From: a virus
DNA: 36,524 bases
Reading direction: 5' to 3' (one strand)
IMG/VR virus record: IMGVR_UViG_3300007734_000637
Span: 1-36,524 of that record
Both the position numbers and the translations under genes were made by a program. The notes below the pieces were generated by a model. It made no database searches. It was given only the letters and a program-made list of their open reading frames with translations, and was not told the DNA's origin. This document shows, in pieces, positions 31,389 through 36,524 of this stretch; position 1 is the first letter of the stretch, and every line of letters begins with the position of its first letter.

Positions 31389-33509
31389 TCAGTTTAAAAT
31401 TTTATTTATTATAAATCCTCGTTTCCCTGATTGCTTTTTGTAAACAAAACCGTTTTTTCTTAAAAATGCCGCCAGATGATTAACGTCAGATTTTGTCGGC
31501 TGTGCCCGCCCAGCAGACGTTAAAATCTCTGTGCATGTCAAAACATTACCCCAAGCTGGCCTCTCGCTAAGATCAAAAACGACTGAAACAGCATCTTCGA
31601 TATTATTTATCGCTGTATGCTCCTCGTGCCTATCAACCAACATAGCCAATAACGACTCGTTAGGCCACCATTCCGCCCCTTTTATATATAACTGATACAC
31701 TTCAGCCCATAATTGCCCTAAATCAACCCCGTGGGCTGGATTTGTTGATATTACTTGAAGTGGCAAAAAACGACGATTCCCTGTGTCGTCGTTTAAAAAC
31801 TTATCTTCGTTCACCGATGCAAAAAAGGACGTGCGCCGTCTAAACTGAGATGACATAGCCGCGTAAGGCATGCGTATCTCATCAACGTCGTTAGATAAAA
31901 AAGCCTTAAGCTTTGCTATGTCCGACCGTCTAAACGTGCCGTCAAGCTCTCCCAGCTCGACTATCCAACCCGATAACGCTTGTTTGCGACTATCTTTATC
32001 AGCAATGTCTAAAATAACCCCGTCTTTGACATAACAACGATATAATTTGGGGACAATACTACCCAGCCAGCTTGTTTTTTTACCGCCTTGCTCACCCTGA
32101 AACACCAGCACAGATTCAAATTTAGACAGCGCACCAACAATAGGCGACTTTTCGCCGCAATCCGCAGCCGCTACACACTGCACCAGCCACATTTTTATTA
32201 AAGCGTTTCTATATTCTCTGTCAAATTCTTTGACCTTAATGCTTTCGCATAGCGCGTCAATCCTGCCTACCCCATCCCATACCCCAGACTCTAAGTATTG
32301 CAAAACTGGGTTAACACAGTTTTGCATTAAAATTACCGCTATTCGATCTTTGATTTTATCAGGAAAATTATTTAACGAAATTATCGATTTTATTATTTCT
32401 AGCTTGCCATTGTCGCTAATATCGTTAGTCGTGTCGTTTTGCGTAACAATAAAAATTTTCTTTAGAATTTCATCGTAATAGCACTCAATCCCGTACTGTG
32501 CAAACAGCCAAATAAGATTTTCAGTAGTTGCAAGAGCATCACCTCTGTCTGATTGATGCGGATAGTCCCAGCTTAACGCAGGTTTGTCGTGTGTTAAATA
32601 CTCCGTGTTCGCCGCCACGCTTGTCCCCGCACTGACGGGGACAGTTTCAGGCGCAACTGACCTTTGACTACGATTCCATTTTATGGCTTTAGCAAAATCA
32701 TCATCACACTCGAGTATTTTGTAACAATTAAACGCGTCATGCGTGTGCCCGTTATTTAGTGCATCAGACCCATGTGAGTAGATAAAGCCATCATCGTATA
32801 AAATAACAGCAGGAACGCCCGTGGCTGAATTTGGCCTTATGAATCGCTTGCCTGTTTGCTTGTAGCCGTTGCGTAATAATATTTCTGAAACCGAATATCT
32901 AGCATTAAAAAGTGCCACATCTTGCCCAGATACTACTGATTTTTTACTGGATTTTGGTGCTGTTTTTTCAGGTGTAAAAATCTTTTTCCAGTCTACCCAG
33001 TTTGTCACCATGTTAAGCAGTATTTCTGGTACATCAGGGATACTCTCCATATCCCCTATCACACTATAAAGCCCCCCGTTTGGATGTTCGCCATATATTA
33101 CATCTTGACAGTTCCCACACCTAAGCTCAAAAACCCCGCTTAACTGATGTAGTTTGTGCACCCCACTCGGCATTTTAAATAATAATTTGCCTCGGTTTGA
33201 TGATGGCGATTTTATTTCTAAACGGCTAGGATCTACTAACCACGCCCTAATGTCACATCCAATATCGTCAAATATTTCTAGCGTCTTAACCATGTCGTCA
33301 ATGTCAAACGCTAGTGTATTACTAGCCCCGTGATAGATACCAAAGTTCCAATCTTCGCGCCCCTGCATGATAATAGGGTCGTCAGAATAGCCATTCCTGT
33401 TATTTTGCGCCCGTGGCTTGTTCCATCCCGCTGCCACTGGCGCTTTTGTTGCTAACCCGTTGACGCGAGGGATGGGAACTAAAAAAATTCCTTTAGTCGA
33501 TATGCTCAT
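31389..33509 (-). CDS. Primase-helicase: Prim-Pol domain plus VapE-like helicase
   Basis: From ATG at 33509 (MSISTKGIFLVPIPRVNG) the protein has 706 residues. Residues 1-170 look like a bifunctional primase/polymerase domain with the acidic pair in LAFDIDD (about 67-72). From about 430 comes a VapE/D5-like helicase with the P-loop GEQGGKKTS (about 472-480), WIVELGELDG and RRTSFFASVN, then NRRFLPL. It should prime and unwind DNA at the nearby origin. The upstream start at 33527 is possible but would overlap more of the zinc-ribbon gene. Confidence 0.85.
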   Translation of the reverse strand: MSISTKGIFLVPIPRVNGLATKAPVAAGWNKPRAQNNRNGYSDDPIIMQGREDWNFGIYHGASNTLAFDIDDMVKTLEIFDDIGCDIRAWLVDPSRLEIKSPSSNRGKLLFKMPSGVHKLHQLSGVFELRCGNCQDVIYGEHPNGGLYSVIGDMESIPDVPEILLNMVTNWVDWKKIFTPEKTAPKSSKKSVVSGQDVALFNARYSVSEILLRNGYKQTGKRFIRPNSATGVPAVILYDDGFIYSHGSDALNNGHTHDAFNCYKILECDDDFAKAIKWNRSQRSVAPETVPVSAGTSVAANTEYLTHDKPALSWDYPHQSDRGDALATTENLIWLFAQYGIECYYDEILKKIFIVTQNDTTNDISDNGKLEIIKSIISLNNFPDKIKDRIAVILMQNCVNPVLQYLESGVWDGVGRIDALCESIKVKEFDREYRNALIKMWLVQCVAAADCGEKSPIVGALSKFESVLVFQGEQGGKKTSWLGSIVPKLYRCYVKDGVILDIADKDSRKQALSGWIVELGELDGTFRRSDIAKLKAFLSNDVDEIRMPYAAMSSQFRRRTSFFASVNEDKFLNDDTGNRRFLPLQVISTNPAHGVDLGQLWAEVYQLYIKGAEWWPNESLLAMLVDRHEEHTAINNIEDAVSVVFDLSERPAWGNVLTCTEILTSAGRAQPTKSDVNHLAAFLRKNGFVYKKQSGKRGFIINKILN

Positions 33510-33684
33510 GGCCAACCCCATGCGCAATTAATTTTTTTTCAACAATCGGCGACCTCCGCCAGCAGTTTAGACAATAGTATGGACATACAATGCTGCCGTT
33601 TACGTTTGTTGTTTCTAAAATAATCCACTCATCGGCGCCTTTGCAGTGCGAGCAAGGCTTTAACAGATGCCTATTTGTTTTCAT
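33493..33684 (-). CDS. Small zinc-ribbon protein
   Basis: The 63-residue protein has two Cys pairs: PCSHC near the start and CPYYCLNC about 22 residues later, so it probably binds one zinc ion. The LKPC..C start recalls the Lar restriction-alleviation family, but the match is too short for assignment. It lies between the AlpA-like gene and the primase and overlaps both. Confidence 0.6.
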   Translation of the reverse strand: MKTNRHLLKPCSHCKGADEWIILETTNVNGSIVCPYYCLNCWRRSPIVEKKLIAHGVGHEHID

Positions 33685-33844
33685 TTTTAGCCGCCAAGTA
33701 TCTATTAATTTCAGATTTCAAAACACCTATGCGTTTTGTCGTAATGTTAAAGGTTTTTATATCGCCTGATTTAATTAGTAAATATAGCGTAGACCTAGAA
33801 ATGGTCAGCTCATTAGCTGCTTCTTTTAAAGTTAAAATGTGCAT
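33671..33844 (-). CDS. AlpA/excisionase-like HTH protein
   Basis: The 57-residue ORF reads MHILTLKEAANELTISRSTL, then YLLIKSGDIKTFNITTKR and a final helix RYLAAKNE. This is a winged HTH of the MerR/AlpA-excisionase type (HTH_17), typically a DNA-binding regulator or directionality factor. No integrase was found, so a regulatory role is favoured. It starts beside the divergent operator at 33858-33889 and may control itself and the helicase. Confidence 0.75.
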   Translation of the reverse strand: MHILTLKEAANELTISRSTLYLLIKSGDIKTFNITTKRIGVLKSEINRYLAAKNENK

Positions 33845-33857
33845 TATTATCCGTTAT

Positions 33858-33889
33858 TGTGTTATAGTGTGTTAAACATAATAACACAC
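33858..33889. promoter_or_regulatory. Divergent operator with three phased half-sites
   Basis: GTGTTA occurs at 33859-33864 and 33869-33874, ten bases apart, and is inverted at 33882-33887 (TAACAC). The inner pair extends to perfect 8-bp arms GTGTGTTA (33867-33874) and TAACACAC (33882-33889) with a 7-bp spacer. It fills the 56-bp gap between the AlpA-like gene and the helicase gene. Ten-base phasing puts half-sites on one DNA face. Confidence 0.65.
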
Positions 33890-33900
33890 AAGGCTCAAAC

Positions 33901-35643
33901 ATGTTAAGAAATTACCAAAAAGACGCGGTCGTGGCTGGGATTGCACACGCCAAAACGTCATTAGAAAGTCAGGTTATAGTCATCCCCACAGGCGGTGGCA
34001 AAAGCCATGTCGTTGCTGAATTGGCTACTATCCTGCACGGGCTTACTAAAAAGAAAATACTGTGCACAGCCCCCAGCGCCGATCTTGTCGTACAAAATAC
34101 AAAAAAATACCTATCTACAGGGCACGCAGCGTCTATTTTTTGCGCTAGTGCTGGAAAAAAATCATTAAAAGAAAATGTGATTTTTGGCTCCCCGCTGTCA
34201 TTGCTTAATAGCGCTGACAGACTTGGGGCTTATGGCGCTATCATTTTGGATGAGTGTGACTTAATTTCAAGCACCGTTAAAAAGCTTATTGAGCATCTAA
34301 GGGCGCAAAACCCACTAATTCGCGTTATAGGCTTGACCGCTACACCGTACCGGATGGGCATGGGTTACATCTACGGCATACATCATAAAAATGGATTTGT
34401 CGAAGATACTTTTGAACCGTACTTTTATAAATGCACTTATGAAGCTTATGCGCATGATCTGTTGGCCAATGGTTATTTGACTAAGCCGTTGCTAGGTAAG
34501 AACGCGCTTAAATACGAAACTAGCGGCCTGATACTTGATAAAAAGGGAAAGTTTGACCAGCACACCGTCGACGAGGCGTTCATTGGACAAGGCCGCTTGA
34601 CGTCCGACATAGTCGCGGACATTGTCAGCACAACCGAGGGGCACAACGGCGTTATTATTTTTGCACAGACAATACAACATGCTGGGGAAGTCTTGGAAAG
34701 CCTGCCAAAACACATATCCGGTATTGTTCACAGCAAGTTAAAAACCAACAAGCGCACAATGAAGCTGTTTGAGCAAAAATACATTAAATACATTGTGAAT
34801 GTCGATTGCCTAACTGTCGGCATAGACTGGCCTCATGTTGACTGCATAGCACTTATGCGCCGGACTGAGTCCAGCAGGCTATTGCAGCAAATTATAGGCC
34901 GAGGTTTGCGACTAGAGGAAGGTAAAGAATACTGTCTAATCCTAGACTATGCCGATAATTTCCCCGTGCATTTCCCCAGCGGCGATCCTTTCGACCCAAA
35001 AATAAAAGCTAAGGCACCAAACGAAGGCGAAAAAATACCAGCTGTTTGTCCTGATTGCAGTCACGAAAACAAGTTTGCTATGCGACAAAACGATGCTGGG
35101 TACGGCTATCATGAAAACGGGTATTTTACGTGGATTGATACGGGTGACATAGTAAAAGACGAAGAAGCGCGCCCTGTCCCCAGTCATTTTGGCAGGCGCT
35201 GCTTTGGCTTGCTGCAAAAAGATCAGCGCTGTACGTACAAGTGGACATTTAAAGAATGTGAAGAGTGCGGACATGAAAACGACATTGCGGCTAGATATTG
35301 CCAAGCCTGCAAGGCTGAAATAATAGACCCAAACGCAAAATTAACACTAGAAGAAGCAGCTAAAAGCAAAGCTAACTATGAAAAGCATATTATTGAACCT
35401 ATTTTAAGCTTTGAAATAGCCAACGATTTTAAGGGCGATGCAAGGATAAAGGTTATCACTGTACTGACTATTTTTAACAAAACTATCCGTCTTTTTTTGA
35501 GAGTATCAAGCGAAAAAGAACGCGAACAATATAGATTGTTTAGAGACAGCACACTAAACGATTACGACATTATATTTTTTAGAAAACAAGATAAAAATTT
35601 TTATACATTTGTAGGAGTAAGCAAAAATGAAAATATGCAATAA
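33901..35643 (+). CDS. SF2 DEAD/DEAH-type helicase with zinc ribbons
   Basis: The 580-residue protein has SF2 motifs: Q-like YQKDAV (5-10), I PTGGGKS (29-35), II DECD (117-120), III-like LTATPYR (145-151) and VI QQIIGRGLR (329-337). Two cysteine clusters follow: CPDC (383-386) and CEECGHEND..CQAC (about 453-475), forming one or more zinc ribbons. It resembles phage replication or repair helicases of the UvsW/RecG-like DEXH group. It begins a plus-strand operon divergent from the replication genes, under the operator upstream. Confidence 0.88.
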   Translation: MLRNYQKDAVVAGIAHAKTSLESQVIVIPTGGGKSHVVAELATILHGLTKKKILCTAPSADLVVQNTKKYLSTGHAASIFCASAGKKSLKENVIFGSPLSLLNSADRLGAYGAIILDECDLISSTVKKLIEHLRAQNPLIRVIGLTATPYRMGMGYIYGIHHKNGFVEDTFEPYFYKCTYEAYAHDLLANGYLTKPLLGKNALKYETSGLILDKKGKFDQHTVDEAFIGQGRLTSDIVADIVSTTEGHNGVIIFAQTIQHAGEVLESLPKHISGIVHSKLKTNKRTMKLFEQKYIKYIVNVDCLTVGIDWPHVDCIALMRRTESSRLLQQIIGRGLRLEEGKEYCLILDYADNFPVHFPSGDPFDPKIKAKAPNEGEKIPAVCPDCSHENKFAMRQNDAGYGYHENGYFTWIDTGDIVKDEEARPVPSHFGRRCFGLLQKDQRCTYKWTFKECEECGHENDIAARYCQACKAEIIDPNAKLTLEEAAKSKANYEKHIIEPILSFEIANDFKGDARIKVITVLTIFNKTIRLFLRVSSEKEREQYRLFRDSTLNDYDIIFFRKQDKNFYTFVGVSKNENMQ

Positions 35644-35995
35644 GTGTAAGATTAAAAAGGCGGTTAGCGAGTTTGGCAAGGATAAAGCAAGAAGTGATGG
35701 GCTTCATTGTTATTGCAGGCAATGTAAAAACCAAGCTTCCGCTTTTTTTTACAATGAAAACAGTGAAAAAATAAAAGCCAAGCAGGCAAAACACCGCCTT
35801 AAAACACCTAATTACGGCGCTAGGTACTACGCTGCAAACCTTGACAAAATGAAAGAGGTTCACGCTAAGTACAGGTCTGAAAATTGCAAAAAAATAAAAG
35901 AATGTCGTCGAAAATACTACCTTGAAAACGCTGAAAAAGTAAAGACTGGTGTAGCTAGATACAGAGCAGAGCAATCACAAAACGGCCTAATCTAA
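35627..35995 (+). CDS. Zinc-finger protein with repeated helical tail (HNH-endonuclease-like N-terminus)
   Basis: The 122-residue protein starts MKICNKCKIKKAVSEFGKDK and has a second pair CYCRQC, the zinc-binding head common in front of phage HNH endonucleases. No HNH motif follows; instead there are about four Y...N..K.KE-type repeats of about 18 residues. It may be a truncated endonuclease or a DNA-binding protein. AGGAG precedes the start within the helicase gene end (17-bp overlap). The 3' end overlaps the converging nuclease gene by 9 bp. Confidence 0.65.
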   Translation: MKICNKCKIKKAVSEFGKDKARSDGLHCYCRQCKNQASAFFYNENSEKIKAKQAKHRLKTPNYGARYYAANLDKMKEVHAKYRSENCKKIKECRRKYYLENAEKVKTGVARYRAEQSQNGLI

Positions 35996-36328
35996 ACAAT
36001 AAACCAAACAAGCGTCAACAGCCTCAATCCAAGAATAACAGACCTCCACTTTATACCCTTGCTCTCTAAGCTTGGGTATAAATTCTAACTGATCTTTACT
36101 AAGCCTTCCTTTGGGCTTCTTCATTTCAAAATATAACCCATGATACCCACCCTTAGCCATTGCCAGAAAATAATCAGGCGCGCCTTTTTTAATACCAATT
36201 CCGGCAACATGACCAGTCGCCGATTCGTTTTTAATATGATAAATCATTTCGAAAATATCGGGATGATACTGATTAAGACGCTGCATAAAAGCTATACAGA
36301 TCCCCTGCTCAATATAATTTCTAGCCAT
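35987..36328 (-). CDS. VRR-NUC domain nuclease
   Basis: Starting at ATG 36328 (MARNYIEQGICIAFMQ) the protein has 113 residues, about the length of stand-alone phage VRR-NUC proteins. It has the family's GAPDYFLA and LYFEMKKPKGRLSKDQ motifs, giving the D...E-x-K catalytic set of a PD-(D/E)XK nuclease related to Holliday-junction resolvases. It probably processes branched DNA. The frame is open upstream to 36364, but that part overlaps the HTH gene. It overlaps the HTH stop by 8 bp. Confidence 0.88.
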   Translation of the reverse strand: MARNYIEQGICIAFMQRLNQYHPDIFEMIYHIKNESATGHVAGIGIKKGAPDYFLAMAKGGYHGLYFEMKKPKGRLSKDQLEFIPKLREQGYKVEVCYSWIEAVDACLVYCLD

Positions 36329-36500
36329 TAAAATAATCATCCAGTTTTTGGATGTGTAAAACACCGGGATTTTTTATATTATTTGTTGCAAACTTAGCGA
36401 TCCAGCCGAAGCTGATGCCTGTTGCGTGCGCAATTTCCGCATATTGCCTATGCTTAATAACTTTTCTCTTACAATCTTCTACTTTATCTATCAACCACAT
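36321..36500 (-). CDS. Cro/CI-like HTH regulator spanning the contig junction
   Basis: The 59-residue protein starts MWLIDKVEDCKRKVIKHRQ and contains YAEIAHATGISFGWIAKFA, a clear HTH with IA..TGIS...I.KF, followed by IKNPGVLHIQKLDDYF typical of XRE-type regulators. AAGGTGG precedes its ATG. It is co-oriented with the VRR-NUC gene and divergent from bet after circularisation, so it is a candidate repressor of the recombination operon. Most of it lies in the terminal repeat. Confidence 0.8.
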   Translation of the reverse strand: MWLIDKVEDCKRKVIKHRQYAEIAHATGISFGWIAKFATNNIKNPGVLHIQKLDDYFNG

Positions 36501-36524
36501 ACGACCACCTTAATTAATTAAGTC
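36398..36524. repeat. Terminal direct repeat, right copy
   Basis: Identical to bases 1-127. Joining the two copies gives a continuous circle of about 36,397 bp in which the HTH gene at 36321-36500 faces the bet gene across a short divergent promoter region. Confidence 0.9.

Noticed and set aside
34635-34646. Additional GGGCACAA copy inside the helicase gene
   Set aside because: One extra 8-mer in 36 kb is expected by chance and it is isolated within coding sequence.
1-36524. Integrase, tRNA genes, CRISPR arrays
   Set aside because: I looked for tyrosine or serine integrase motifs, cloverleaf arms and spaced repeats and saw none; an unaided reading could miss a divergent case.

Overview
This window is almost certainly a complete genome of a tailed phage (siphovirus-type) that infects a Gram-negative bacterium. 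The first and last 127 bases are identical, as expected for a circular contig left open by an assembler, so the unique sequence is about 36,397 bp. The Gram-negative host is inferred from the nested Rz/Rz1 spanin pair and the endolysin/holin set. The genome looks moderately AT-rich by eye. I cannot name the host or the phage genus. No integrase was seen, so a temperate lifestyle is not supported, although several small helix-turn-helix regulators are present.

Left arm, plus strand (about 100-7500): a promoter region drives a recombination operon of Bet/RecT annealase, YqaJ-type exonuclease and SSB. It is followed by a small gene, a 325-bp non-coding stretch packed with hairpins, and a DUF551-like gene. 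Then comes a 3.1-kb segment bounded by a perfect 76-bp direct repeat (4084-4159 and 7209-7284). That segment carries gene remnants, small ORFs, a C5-cytosine methyltransferase with an overlapping candidate restriction endonuclease, a secreted SleB-like hydrolase and a small zinc-finger protein. The arm ends with a DUF3310 gene whose first 12 codons are duplicated at the other repeat.

Middle, minus strand (33844 down to 7484): listed in transcription order, this holds an AlpA-like HTH protein, a zinc-ribbon protein and a Prim-Pol/VapE primase-helicase. An iteron-rich, AT-rich presumptive replication origin follows, then small genes, a ParB-DNA methyltransferase fusion, TerS, TerL, portal, a GIY-YIG homing endonuclease, a MuF-like protein, scaffold, a second GIY-YIG endonuclease and a P22-like major capsid protein. 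Next are the head-tail connectors, tail tube, the tail-assembly chaperones G/GT with a -1 frameshift at GGGAAAC, the tape measure, tail tip proteins, a fibre-like protein, and a lysis cassette of holin candidates, Rz/Rz1 and an M15 endopeptidase.

Right arm: a divergent operator at 33858-33889 separates the AlpA-like gene from a plus-strand SF2 helicase with zinc ribbons, which is followed by a small zinc-finger protein. Converging on these are a VRR-NUC nuclease and a Cro-like HTH gene that crosses the contig junction. The late operon appears to start from a consensus-like promoter at 30893-30920 with a 19-bp palindrome at its start site. The least routine elements are the R-M module inside the repeat-bounded cassette, the iteron array, the twin homing endonucleases with the same extended -10 promoter, and the structured intergenic region at 3312-3637.
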